From Adineta steineri (taxonomy: Eukaryota; Rotifera; Eurotatoria; Adinetida; Adinetidae), in the NCBI GenBank assembly GCA_905250115.1, contig CAJNOI010000004.1:1154621-1218620 (forward strand): 64,000 nucleotides of DNA. The letters run 5' to 3'. Both the position numbers and the translations under genes were made by a program. The notes beneath the pieces are model-generated. The model did no database searches. It was not told the DNA's origin and worked only from the letters and a program-made list of their open reading frames with translations. Positions 48,850 to 60,483 of this stretch are shown piece after piece; positions within the stretch are counted from its first letter, which is position 1; every line of letters begins with the position of its first letter.

Positions 48850-50308
48850 GTGAGACACCGGTGTAACCTTCATTCTGTTTTTTTCTCAAATAATCTTGTA
48901 TATTTGAATCTCTTCTCTCTTCTCTTCTCTTTTTTTTCTTCTCGTCTAGTTCATACATTTTCTCCCAATCTTATCTCTACAACAGCAGTGAATTTCACAT
49001 CGTTTTACATTTTTGTTTGTGCATGATTGTTTATAATAATAACAAAGTAGACGAAGAGACAATATATATATATATATATAAATATATGTGTGTGTGTATG
49101 TGATCTTAGTGAACATCATTAACGACAAATGACATAAATTGTCTTTACATTTTAAAAAATAAAATAAAATTTTCTTATTTATTTCAAATAATATATCAAT
49201 AAATAATTCTTCTTCTCATTCTTTATTCATATTGAATTATTAGTGATAGATCAACATCATTTATAGTCTTATATATATAGTTTATTTATACAAAAAAATG
49301 TCAATTACATAGTGCATGTATAGCTTATAAATTACTATTAGCTATAAACATAAAATTGTCTCTTACTAATCAAATATCCTAACTGAATTTTGAAAATGAT
49401 CAATTTAAAATGTAAAAACAAAATATTATTGGATTAAATCTTTGCATATTGATTACTACTAGTATTCTACAGTAGTAAATAAAAGAATTGATTTATTGAC
49501 AATAGAGAAAAAGAATATGATATTTATTTGAAAAAGCTCTCTAGTATATCGTATTAATATCGAACTATCTCAAATGATATTTCTGTTCTATTTAACAATA
49601 CTGTTTTTTGTATATATTTCTGTTTTTTTGTCACCGTAGGCGAAAACTAATCAATTATATTTACATACCGCTTGATACCATCTGGCTAAAATTCAATCAA
49701 CAATATAAGTTATGACAGATTTTCAAACGGTAGTTAATAAATAAACAATCATGCTTGTTAATATGATTGTACAGTTTCGAAGAACAAAAAAAACATACTC
49801 TTACGTTATATTATATGCTCTAGAAACATCTAATTTATTCAAGACTGTATATTGTTTCTTCCCCTTGAGATGTCATATGAAACGAGGAATAAATTTAGTT
49901 GATGGCATTTTGTTAATAAGAAAATATATTAACATTTTAAACATACACTTCATTCAGACAAATATTTCTTAAGTGTAATAGTCTGGAAAGTCAGCAATTG
50001 AAGGACATATCTCTATTACATAATTACTGATTATTATGATGTAAAACTATTTCATTTTTTCTTTCTTTTTAATCGTATTACGATTGAATATTTTAATCGA
50101 AAATAAATAGAATACAACAGATGGTATATTAAAAGATAATGGAATTCCTTTTAAAAATAAATCAAAAACGACGACGACGTAAAATAGGAATTCAAAATAT
50201 AACCATGAATGAAAAATAATAAATCTGTTTTTATTTATTTCGGAAAGACAAAACAACAAATTTAGATGGTATGATATCAGGCAAAAATAAGTTTAAAATA
50301 ATAAAAAT

Positions 50309-50709
50309 TTATTTAAATGGATTATCACCTAAACCAACAGCTTTACGGCGTACTTCTAAAATGAAAAAAACTGTAAATTATATATTTTTTAAATAAAATC
50401 AATTAAACCTGTTCGTTCGTAATCATCATCATCATTATATCCATCAAAACTCAAAGTATTTCCCATACGTCGTCGAATTTGTTGTTCAAGTTCTTGTCGT
50501 CGTTGATATAATTCTCGGCGTTGAGATTCAAGTAAATAATCAAGAATTTCATCTCGTTGTAAACTATTTGAACGCTAGACAAAATATTATAAAAAAAATT
50601 TTATATAAAATGAATTTTAATGACTTACTCGTCTACGTGGATTTGCATCGATAATAAATACCAATGATAGTGTTAATAGAAAGATAAACGCCACTGTAAT
50701 TGTTTTCAT
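50309..50709 (-). CDS. Small secreted peptide precursor (candidate neuropeptide/hormone)
   Basis: Three exons (50629-50709, 50409-50574, 50309-50355) join in phase into 97 aa. Residues 1-22 form a clear signal peptide (MKTITVAFIFLLTLSLVFII DA). The mature part begins NPRRRR, followed by an amphipathic, charged helix-like stretch of about 30 residues (SNSLQRDEILDYLLESQ...) ending at IRRR. Then come an acidic spacer (GYNDDDDYE) and a short C-terminal peptide after VRRK. Poly-basic sites flank the helical segment as in prohormones; no Gly amidation donor precedes them and there are no Cys. I do not recognise the family. An acceptor CTCAG lies 6 nt before the ATG. It lies in the 4.4-kb interval upstream of the tetraspanin gene, antisense to it. 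Confidence 0.7.
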
Positions 50710-50717
50710 TTTAAACT

Positions 50718-53225
50718 GAGGTCAATATATAGATTTATCTAAAGAAAAATAAAAGATTTATATCTATATCTGTATTCTTTCATACAGCTTTAAATTGTTA
50801 CTTAGTTTAACAAAACGCCTTGGGAATTCTACAACAACACAAAACAAAAAAGTGCTGTAATATTTGTAAGTAAAATCTCTCGCTCTCTTTCTCATTCTCC
50901 AGGAAATGTCATGAAACTTACTGGTGTATATCTAATATACCAATAACTAATTTAACTAAATACTACCTATATTCCTTTTTATAGCTATACAGCAACTTTT
51001 TTCTCTGACGCCAAATATTCTCTCCCACACATATACATACGTACATGTTTTTGTCTTCTACAATCCATCAGTTTCTGTTTACCTAGCTGCTTGTATTTTT
51101 TTCTCTCTGTTTTCTATTTGACGTTGACGACAATTTTTTTTACACTGAACTGACGAAATATGGAGCGACGCATTTTCGTCTCGATTACTTTGTAATTTAA
51201 CAAGAAAAAAAAAATAAAAAATACTTTATTACTCTGAAGTCGTCACAAAAAGGTGGGATTATTCATGTATAAATTATTTTTATGTCTGGTTATTTAAAAC
51301 TAATGAAACATTCCTCCTAAGCTTAAAGTAAATCAAATAGACGTGTTAAATTTTGTTACAATAAATGAATAAAAATACACGATTGTCTGTTTTTTTTTAG
51401 GCATCATTGACGTCAGTGGATACTTGTGCGTGATTATTTTATTTAAAAAAACTTCTTTTTTTTTTGTATATAAATATTAAAAAAGAAATTTTTGGCTGGC
51501 TTATACATAATCAAATAAAACAAAAATGTCACAGTCATCGATAGATTGATAGTCCTTCAAAGGAATGAGAAGACATAATAATACATCGGAAGTTCTATAT
51601 GTATGTGCATATAAACGAACAATAGTTTACATTAAATACGCACGTGTGTCAATAGATAATGTATGATCGATCAATATATAAACCGATTCGGAATTTCATA
51701 TCATATAATAGCTTACAAAAGGCAATGTATCTATAAGATTTCTCATCAGTACGAAATGCGAACAGAGCCGGTGACAACATGTGACATGAATATTAATTCA
51801 ATAGTTCGTCGTTTACCAAATGGATGTAAGTCAGGTCTAATTATTTTAATCAAAGTAATTGAAACAAAAATAAGAGTCAAACTCTAGAAGTCCTTACCAC
51901 CTGGTAATCATTTAATGTTCTTATTTTACAGTGCAAGAGAAAAATATCCTAAAAGAACAATTTAACTTTTCCGTATATTCTCAATCTAGTCTAATAGACA
52001 TATAAATAGAAATATATATGTGTAAAACTCAATATAATGTTTTTTTTAAGAACAATCTCGAGAAAATATTTACTAGAAATGACGTAGAATGTATATAGCC
52101 TTAAAGAGTTTTTTATTTTGTACGTGGCGAATGACATTAACTCAAACTGATTTACATACAGATTTAACAAATTATTGACGTTAATGTTATGTTACAATTT
52201 TATTCATATAAATACGTCAATGCCAAAAAAAATATAAAATCAGTAGAATTTAATTAACGTCAAAATATGTTATTCATTTTTTACTTACCGGAATTTTGTA
52301 GTATTTTTTTAAAATATTATATTGCTCTGATTTATATACTAGTTTATATATATATTAAGAATTTTATGATGTCCCACCTACAAAGAATATGATATGCATA
52401 CAAAAACTTTCTGATTCACAACCTCCCACTGAGAAATTTACTCTATGTCAATTGTTTTTACAAAATTATCTGTTTTCTAGAGAAAAGTCATGTTTTAAAT
52501 GTTAAATAACTAAGTCATAACGCATCACTAAGAATCCTATTTCTTATACTAGAATTAAAAATAGGAATATACCGCAATGCTTAGTTTTATCATGTCTTCT
52601 TTTCATACCAATGTTCATATATTCTTGAATTAATAGAATATCTTTTGAATGAGATCAGACACTATATGAAGTATGATACTTATCTATACAAACCTTTATT
52701 TTAAAGTACACTTCAGTATATAGGAAACAAGCACCAACTTTCAAGAAATCCTTTTAGAGAAATTGAAAAAAAAAACATATTGTTTTGATGTTTTCTCAAA
52801 CAAGACTGTAGGCAAATTAATCTGTATGCCTTGATTATATTCCAGTTGTCATATTTATTTAACATAGAAACTTATCAATCTATTAACTATTTGATTATCA
52901 TTATTGAAAAAAAATCAAATTTGATTCATGATTGTGATTTCTATGAAAGGAACATACATGCCAGATAGAATAAAGCTTAATTATAATGATAGTTATAAGG
53001 AAAAAAATCGTCATTATGATTCATATATATGTATATATTTTCTGCGAAGATAACCTTTGTAAAATTCTAATTTATTTGATATTATCTAATGACATCTATT
53101 GATTTATGAGAATATATAGGATCCATTGGAAGAAGAATATAGAGATAGATATGAATGAATGAATATGAACGTTTTTTCTCCTTGGATTTATTGAATAACG
53201 AAACATATTAATAATACTATTATAG
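50718..53225. other. Intergenic upstream of tetraspanin
   Basis: 2.5 kb AT-rich sequence with no supported gene. The plus frame at 51663-51887 has no motif or splice context. Holds the promoter of the secreted peptide gene and probably of the tetraspanin. Confidence 0.5.
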
Positions 53226-53320
53226 ATGATACACAAAGATGTCATCCAACAACTCGTATTCAATCATCGAAACGATTAACAAGTTTAGCAACAACTAACG
53301 ATTCAGATACATTATTTTCA

Positions 53321-54587
53321 ATGGCACCTCGTTTTCATCGAGTCGTACGTAAAACACGACGAGATGAATCGGAAATTAGTCCATGTATTAAGTAAGATAT
53401 AAGAAATTAAAATAATATATTGTACTGAAATAATTTCTTTCAGATATCTTATGTTTAGTTTTAATATTCTCTTTTGGGTAAATAGATTTTAACTAATTAA
53501 ATGATTTTTGTTTTCTTAATAGAATTTTTGTCTTTGTTTTTGAAAGATTCTCGGTTTTATGATTGCTGCAATTGGTATATATGCTTGGATTGAAAAAGAT
53601 ACATTTGATAATTTTGGTCGTTTAACAATGGGTGGAACATTATTTTTTGATCCCGCATTACTTTTTGTACTTGTTGGAATTTTTATGTTCTTTATTGGCT
53701 TTGCTGGTTGTGTTGGATCATTGAGAGAAAATACGTGTTTGTTACTTTTTGTATGTTTAAAAATTATTTTTTTTCAAAAAAACAAATTTTATCTTATATT
53801 GTTTTAAATATTCTAGTTCAGTTTCTCTTTAGCAGTTATCTTTTTTGCACAACTTGCATTTGGTACATTAGTATTTATTTATCGAGAAAAAGTTTGTTTG
53901 TTGTGTTTTCTTCTTCTCTATTTATTTTTCTTAATTATAATTTAGGTTAAAAATGAAGGTGAAAAACAATTAATGATTATGATACAAAGTTATCGTGATG
54001 ATCCAGATTTACAGAATATGATCGATTGGATTCAACGTCATTGGCTTCATTGTTGTGGTGTAAATAATTATCGAAATTGGGAAAGTAATACTTATTTTAA
54101 TTGTTCATCAAAACTTGTTGGAAGTATTGAAGCTTGTGGTGTACCATCTAGTTGTTGTCGATTAGAATATTTTCATGTAAAAAAACAAAATTTCTAATTA
54201 TTAAAATAAAATAATTAATTTTTAGAATAATAAACAATGTGGATTTGGAACATTAGAACCATCGGCAGTAAGAATTTTTCATATAAAGAAAATTTTAAAA
54301 AAAGATATTTTCGTTTGTAGGTAACACAGATGATTTATACAGAAGGATGCCTTCCGAAAGCGTCACAATGGTTTGAAAGACATATTTTACCTGTAGCAAT
54401 AGTCATTGTTATTCTTACTGTATTACAGGTAAATAAGAAATCTATGATCTAGTTACATATTTATTTGTTGTATTTTTCTTAGATTCTTAGCATTTGCTTT
54501 GCACAAAACCTTCGTAATGATATATTGGCTCAAAAAGCGAAATGGACATGGCATACACATCCAATGATGCATTATTATCGAAATTAG
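53321..54587 (+). CDS. TSPAN33: TspanC8 tetraspanin (TSPAN33-like)
   Basis: Four-pass membrane organiser; TspanC8 members bind ADAM10 and control its traffic and substrate choice. Exons: 53226-53391 (ATG at 53321), 53444-53477, 53547-53750, 53817-53891, 53946-54176, 54226-54267, 54321-54428, 54483-54587; phases agree. From the chosen Met: short cytosolic N-terminus, CIKYLMFSFNILFW into TM1, TM2 LLFVLVGIFMFFIGFAG followed by CVGSLRENTCLLLF, then TM3, a large loop and TM4. The large loop has eight cysteines (HCCG, YFNC, EACG, SSCC, KQCG, EGC), the TspanC8 signature, and YRDDPDLQNMIDWIQ, very like TSPAN33. The exon is open upstream of the Met to the acceptor at 53225, so a longer N-terminus is possible. 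The 3' end faces the Yellow gene 240 bp away. Confidence 0.9.
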
Positions 54588-54827
54588 ATTAAACATTATT
54601 GTTACTTTTCAGAAAATATTTGTTATTAGAAAAAGAGCAAGAGTATTGTAAATATGTATGTGTATGTGTCTTTCATTCTTCAGGAATATGTTTATATACT
54701 AGAAAGTGACTATAGATCTGTTAAAGCAATTGTCTAGAATAAAATTAAATTTACTATATTACAAATCTATTAATTTATTTTAGCTTGAATACAAATATTA
54801 ATTCTAGTAAAAGTCTTTTTTCTAATT

Positions 54828-56043
54828 CTAATGATGTGAAATTGTATTTGATTTAAATTTCCATAATTCTGTTCGTAATTGTGCAGGTGCACTTTTATTA
54901 AACATTGCTGATTCTGGAATATGTGAAGTAGTTACATATATATAACCTTGTTTGTCTTCTGAAAATGTATCTGGCCATCGAAGACGTTTATCCATTAATT
55001 TAATTTCATATGTATTTGTCAATAAATTACGTATTTTAATTGAATTATCTTGTATTGAAGTAACATAAAGAAGGTTTGGTTCTTTTTGACTAATCCATAA
55101 ACCATCGGCGGGACCATTTTCTCCAATGATAGTAAATTGTGAAGGAATTTCTCTATTGGAATCTATTGAGTGTAGAAAAGATGTTGAAATAGAATAAAGA
55201 GTTTTGCCTTGAACAGCTTGCCAATAGAGAATAGAACCATCAATAGAAAGAGCAATTCCATCAGCAGACATTTCAATACTACGACCATCAGATTGTCGAA
55301 CAGGTTTTCCATTGTATTCAATAGTTCTATTTAATAATAAATATAAGAAAATATAGGAATCTATTTAACGTATCTTACATATCTTTATCGACTTGAGTTG
55401 TTGAATGTCCATGAAGAACTCGTTTAGCTGTTTCTTTATTCAAATCAACAACAACAATAGCACCTGTTGCACCTGAATCAGTAATATAAGCATATTTACC
55501 ATCAGGAGAAAATCGAATATCGTTTAAATAAGATCCTTGAGGTGCAATTTCTTCATTGAATAGAATAACTCGTTTTACTTCATTTGTTATTAAATCGATT
55601 TCAACAAGTTTTGGTCCGCCTTTCACAATGAAACTAGTGGCTGGAGCAGCTGGATCAAGTACATAAAGACTATCTTTAAATACTACTACACTTTGAACAC
55701 AAATGAAATACTTTGATGGATCTAATTCATTTTTACGAGTATTTCGCCATGAATTCCATTGTGAATTAGGTGGAAATGGTTTACTTGTGTTATATGTAAG
55801 AACTTCAGCTACTGAAACAGGAGAATCTTCTGTCCATCGAGGAAAATTAACAAATATTCGACCAGAAGCTGGATGAACACTAACACCTGTTACTTGATGA
55901 TCAAAAATTGCAACTAATTCAAGTTCTGAATTTTGTTGATCGTGTCCATTAACTGAGATGAAACCAGTTAAGAGAAAAACATAGAGAATTAACATCATAT
56001 AGAGAATAATATTTATTGAATGAACCCGATAGAGAATAAACAT
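54828..56043 (-). CDS. Yellow / major royal jelly protein family, secreted
   Basis: Beta-propeller secreted protein of the MRJP/Yellow family. Exons 55379-56043 and 54828-55326 (phase 2 junction) give 387 aa. There is a hydrophobic leader at residues 11-33 ending near SVNG. Family marks: TGVSVHPASGRIFVNFPRW, SPVSVAEV, WNSW, CVQSVVVFKDSLYVLDPA, GGPKLVEIDL, SYLNDIRFSPDGKYAYITDS, GAIVVVDL, then GKPVRQSDGRS and ADGIALSIDGSILYWQAVQG, and a C-terminal WPDTFSEDKQGYIYVTTSHI. The phylogenetic spread of this family is patchy (insects, bacteria, fungi, few others), so transfer is possible. Its ATG directly follows TTCATTAG, a splice-acceptor sequence. It is 134 bp downstream of the radical-SAM gene on the same strand. 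Confidence 0.88.
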
Positions 56044-56177
56044 CTAATGAAAGTCACGCACGAACAATAAACACGTGTATACATATACAGAAAAAGTCGA
56101 AAGGTTATATTTTTATCTTTTCTTTACTAAATACACTTTGATTTAAAAATATAGTTTTACATATATTTATATATAGA
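56044..56177 (-). promoter_or_regulatory. Short intercistronic spacer, possible trans-splice site
   Basis: 134 bp between the radical-SAM stop and the Yellow ATG on the same strand. The minus strand ends in TTTCATTAG immediately before the ATG (CT at 56044-56045), so the mRNA 5' end is probably made by splicing. Confidence 0.5.
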
Positions 56178-58691
56178 TTAAGCTATTGCTTGATTTGGAG
56201 CTTTTGTTAAAAGATATTCATCACTAAGTGTACCATCGGAAAATAAATTCAACGAACGACCTGATGTACTATCAAATATCCAATGTGTTACTTGAAGACC
56301 ATCAAAATCATAAACTGGATTACTTTGATGATATTTAATAGGTTGTTTATTTTGAAATGCTTGTATAGGCCAACGACGACTATCACCACAGATATGTCGT
56401 AATGCAACTCTTTTAATTCCTAATTCTTTAACAATATGTAAATATTCTTCAACTTGATGAATATTATCTTCGGTTAATACACATGAAAGTTTAATTGGAA
56501 CATTTGATGCTTCTTTTATAATTGTTTTTAAATTAGGCATTTGTTTAACACCATGAAGTTTACGATAAGTTTCAGGTTGAAAAGAATTTATGGACATTGT
56601 ACATGAATCATACTGACGAAATGTTTTCATTTTTGGTATAGCTAATAAACCATTTGTATGTATTGATAGATGAACATTAGGTAAATCATGACGTAAACGT
56701 TCGATTAATTTATCTTCATATTTATAAAGTTGAGGATCTGTTCTTGTACCAGTTAAAATTATTTTGGATGTTTTTGATTGTTCTATTAATGAAATAAATT
56801 TATCAAGATTTTCAAGTTTTTCTTTACGTAAATTATTTGGGGTTTTTAATAACTGATGACCTATGCAAAATGGGCATTTCTGATTGCATGGTCCTGAAAA
56901 AAGTATATTACCGAATTCAAATGGTTTTGATGTATCTATACGAGCCATTGATGAAAATGAACGGCGAGTTTGATGTGCTGGCGATTGTTGAATTTGTTGT
57001 GAAGCAAGTATTGAAGTTGATAATGGAACTGTTGATGATACTGGTGGAGATGAACTTGGTAACATTGTTCGACGGCGAACTGGTGCCGCTGTATCAGGAA
57101 TTGGTTGATATGGACTTTGACCTTCTTTTAATGCTTTAATAGGATCAACTAAAAATTGTTCACCACCTTGAAGATTTAAAATATGATTTTTAACAGCTGG
57201 TGAATAAAATAAAGCAACAACACCACCAAAACATTGTTTACCAAGACTTGTCATTTGTAAACGTTGTTCTTTTTTATCATGTATCATTAATCCATGATCA
57301 ATAGCAAATTGCATTTCAGTTGGAAATAATTCTTGTAATGGTATTTTAAAACAATCTTCAAATGCTATAAGATCAATACCACCATAATAAAAACTAACTG
57401 ATGCCATTTTAGCAATAGCAGCTTCTCGTGATAAATGATAAAGATCTTGTACTGGTATACGATTTAATTCAACACTACGAATATATTGTTGTAATTTTTT
57501 TGTTACCGCACCTAAATTATATGATAATGTATAATGACTAAATGATTGTGCACCAAGACCAATACCAATATAAGGTACAGCTTTTCTAACTCGTTTATCC
57601 AAATAATCTGAACAACCAGAATTATTTTGAACACGTGAATATGTATTTTTTCCTGTTAAACCAATATAACCAGATTGATTTAATAATTGTCTTGCTTGAC
57701 CTTCTTGACGATTAACTTGATCAAGTTTAACACGATCAGCTAAATGTGCCATTGATGTACCTTTATATCTCATACGATATAATGTAACATGTTCAGGTTG
57801 AAGATCAATAGTATCTTGGACAGTTTTTAACCATGGATCATCGGCTCGTGATGCACGTAATGGAAATCCATACATTAAATCAATATTAAAACTTTTAAAA
57901 CCAGCATTACGTATATTAGTTACTGCTTTAACAATATAATCTAATGATGCATTTGCATCTTCACGATTCATTTCTTTAGCTTGACGAAAATCTGTTGTTT
58001 GTAAACCCATAGATATACGACGAATACCCATATCATAATATGCTTTAATTTTTTCTGGTTCAGCTGCAGCTATTCGTGGCGTTGTTTCAATCGATACTTC
58101 AGTTGTATCCCAATTTGTTTGAAATTGTTTTTCAACACGTTCCATTAATTGTTGAACATGTTCTGTTTTAGCCATTGATGGTGTACCACCACCAATATCA
58201 AATCCAATTAATTTTTTATCTTTTGTATTTAATAAATTTGCATACATATCAAGTTCGGCGTAAAGTGCAGAAAAATAATTTGTTTGTATATCAATATTTT
58301 TGCCTTGTTTAGGATTCACAACTGTATATTCACAAAATTGACAACGTGTTTGACAAAATGGTATATGTGCATAAAGCATCATTTCTGGTAATGAACCGTA
58401 TGCTCCATAATAAGTTGATTGAATATCTTCTTGATCACGAAGTCTTTTTATTCGATATGGTCGAATAGTAGTATTATGAGCAATTGGAAATGCTGTATTA
58501 CATATATGATGATGTTTCATTCCTGCTCGAAAAACATCTTCAGCTGGATAATTTTTTTTATCATCTTCAGTTGATTGTTGCCATGTAAATGATGATGAAG
58601 TAGATAGATTGAATGCATGAGACTTAGATGGTAAAGCGGTTGTAGATTTAAGAAATCGATGCGAAAGACACTGCCGAGCTGATGATAACAT
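56178..58691 (-). CDS. Intronless double radical-SAM protein, HemN/HutW-like N-half, mitochondrial leader
   Basis: 837-aa single-exon protein. Residues 1-35 are basic and Ser/Thr-rich without acidic residues, like a mitochondrial presequence. Domain 1 (about 100-500): CQTRCQFC at 113-120 binds a [4Fe-4S] cluster, then GFDIGGGTPSMA, RRISMGLQTTDF, NIDLMYGFPL and a HemN-type C-terminal region; closest in style to HemN/HemW or to the heme-utilisation radical-SAM group (HutW/ChuW). A low-complexity Ser/Pro linker follows and contains RRSFSSMAR. Domain 2 (about 590-837): CNQKCPFC at 602-609, then KIILTGTRTDPQLY, LSIHTNGLLA and a partial barrel. Two Cx3Cx2C clusters in one chain suggest a fusion. 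No introns in 2.5 kb among intron-dense neighbours suggests horizontal transfer. Exact reaction unknown. Confidence 0.82.
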   Translation of the reverse strand: MLSSARQCLSHRFLKSTTALPSKSHAFNLSTSSSFTWQQSTEDDKKNYPAEDVFRAGMKHHHICNTAFPIAHNTTIRPYRIKRLRDQEDIQSTYYGAYGSLPEMMLYAHIPFCQTRCQFCEYTVVNPKQGKNIDIQTNYFSALYAELDMYANLLNTKDKKLIGFDIGGGTPSMAKTEHVQQLMERVEKQFQTNWDTTEVSIETTPRIAAAEPEKIKAYYDMGIRRISMGLQTTDFRQAKEMNREDANASLDYIVKAVTNIRNAGFKSFNIDLMYGFPLRASRADDPWLKTVQDTIDLQPEHVTLYRMRYKGTSMAHLADRVKLDQVNRQEGQARQLLNQSGYIGLTGKNTYSRVQNNSGCSDYLDKRVRKAVPYIGIGLGAQSFSHYTLSYNLGAVTKKLQQYIRSVELNRIPVQDLYHLSREAAIAKMASVSFYYGGIDLIAFEDCFKIPLQELFPTEMQFAIDHGLMIHDKKEQRLQMTSLGKQCFGGVVALFYSPAVKNHILNLQGGEQFLVDPIKALKEGQSPYQPIPDTAAPVRRRTMLPSSSPPVSSTVPLSTSILASQQIQQSPAHQTRRSFSSMARIDTSKPFEFGNILFSGPCNQKCPFCIGHQLLKTPNNLRKEKLENLDKFISLIEQSKTSKIILTGTRTDPQLYKYEDKLIERLRHDLPNVHLSIHTNGLLAIPKMKTFRQYDSCTMSINSFQPETYRKLHGVKQMPNLKTIIKEASNVPIKLSCVLTEDNIHQVEEYLHIVKELGIKRVALRHICGDSRRWPIQAFQNKQPIKYHQSNPVYDFDGLQVTHWIFDSTSGRSLNLFSDGTLSDEYLLTKAPNQAIA

Positions 58692-58703
58692 TTTTTATTT
58701 TCT

Positions 58704-60483
58704 ATTCAACGAATGCTTGTGAAATTATTTGAGAAAGACTATTTAATAGGGGTGCAGGCGCGTGACACGTCGTCATATTATTGCACAACCAGGCTTTTAA
58801 TGACTAACATATGACAATATGAGTTATATTTCTCACAAATTATCGGAGAATGAAAAGAAAAGAACAGTCAGCTTCAGATAAATATTCGACAAAATTGCAC
58901 AATATTTTCTAAAACAACATAATAATCTACATAGCTTCAATCGTGATTTATAATCTATACGTTCGCCTAATGTCGATAAATATGAAACAATATTTACATA
59001 TTTGTTCCCATGGTTTTGGTTGAATGATTCTGTTACTATGACCTGTTAAAATATTGAAATATGGGTAGGCGAAATCTTATTTTATTAAGAATACATATTT
59101 ATTAAAAGTAGTAAAATACAAGCGAATTGTTGACAAATTCAATAAATCATTTTAAGAGTTTTCTTTTAATTTTACTTATTTTGTCGATTGGTATCGCTAT
59201 AGAAACAATTTTAGTTGTTTGTCATTATGAGTCATACAAGTGTTGTTAAAGCGCCCCGAAGAAAAGTTTTTTTTTGTGCTCCACTTTTACTTATTAGGTA
59301 AAAGGGTTGTAAATAAATATTGCATTTTATTATGCTTCTTTCCATATAAGGAATATAAGGGAAGTATGACTAATATTATGATTCTACGCATATATTTACG
59401 TCGAAAAAAAAATTTTTTTCTTCTCGAGATAATACAAACGCATAGAGATGCGTCTAAGATGAATCAACGAGTGTTTATAGCATTTATCATACTACAAATT
59501 CAAGTCAGTGTTTAATATAACAAAATTGAGACGATTCATTATATATATATATCGAATATTTACTATTGAAATCAAAAGCATATTTAATATCATCTAATGT
59601 ATAAATAAATATATTAATCATTAAAGAAAAAACGTAGATTGATTTCGATAATAGTCTATATATATCATATGTGAACTCATTATTTTTTTTATTTTTAATA
59701 TTTGCTTTTGTATGATTCTAACGATACTTTTAAGTAGACAAAATGAAATATTCTACTATTGCAATCTTTCTCCAAATATCATACTGTTTTTTTTGTGGCT
59801 TAACTGATTATAATACGTTGGAAAAAATAAGTATCCAATATATCAAAATCAATAGTGACGTATTCTATAAATGTCATTTAATTATATCGATAGAAGGATA
59901 AATGGTATGATTAATACTATTTAACTATCAATTCGTGTTTGAATTCGATCATATTCAATTAAAAATGCACCTGCTTCTAAGATCATAATATGTTTTCATA
60001 GAAGTATTTTGTATTAAATATTTCGTATCTGTCTATCTCTGAAATAGAATCATATTAAAACCCATTGTACACGGTAATAGCATAGATTAATACCAACTAG
60101 ATTTATTATCAAAAAGGATTTATGTAAATGATAATAATTTCTTATAATATTTTTATTCCATCGATTTAATCTTTTTCAATATTATTCGATTTAATAACGA
60201 ATAAAAATTGAAATGAAAGAAACAGTATATCTCTTTAAAGATCATTAATTTTGTAATGCTCCAATGGAAAAAAATATGTAACAAACTTATCGATCAAGTA
60301 CTGAAATAATTATAAGCTTTGATATAATATATGTATGGTTTTATGTAGCTTATGTACAAAGAAATGAACATAATAACAAAAAAATAACAAACTGAAAACA
60401 ATAAAAAAAACTATAAAACTAAGCATGCATCTTAACGATGTAACACTTTTAAAACTCTTTGTTGTTCGATATTAAAATCATCT
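58704..60483. other. Intergenic between radical-SAM and Rel genes
   Basis: 1.8 kb, AT-rich. The plus frame at 59240-59515 is hydrophobic/Lys-rich without motif, homology or splice signals. Holds the radical-SAM promoter and the Rel gene 3' UTR. Confidence 0.55.

Larger units (their letters stand above)
47795..50308. other. Intergenic / possible tetraspanin 5' intron
   Basis: Apart from the orphan exon, no gene is supported here. The frames at 48946-49128, 49751-49972 and 50047-50259 are AT-rich or repeat-derived. A TA/TG microsatellite sits at about 49062-49100. Confidence 0.5.

Noticed and set aside
52090-52270. Repeated GACGTTA/TAACGTC words suggesting an inverted-repeat element
   Set aside because: Only short words match; no extended arms or target duplication could be drawn.
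56837-57139. 100-codon plus-strand frame
   Set aside because: Antisense shadow of the radical-SAM coding sequence.
59240-59515. 91-codon plus-strand frame
   Set aside because: AT-driven Phe/Leu/Lys composition with no motif, no neighbour context and no splice sites.
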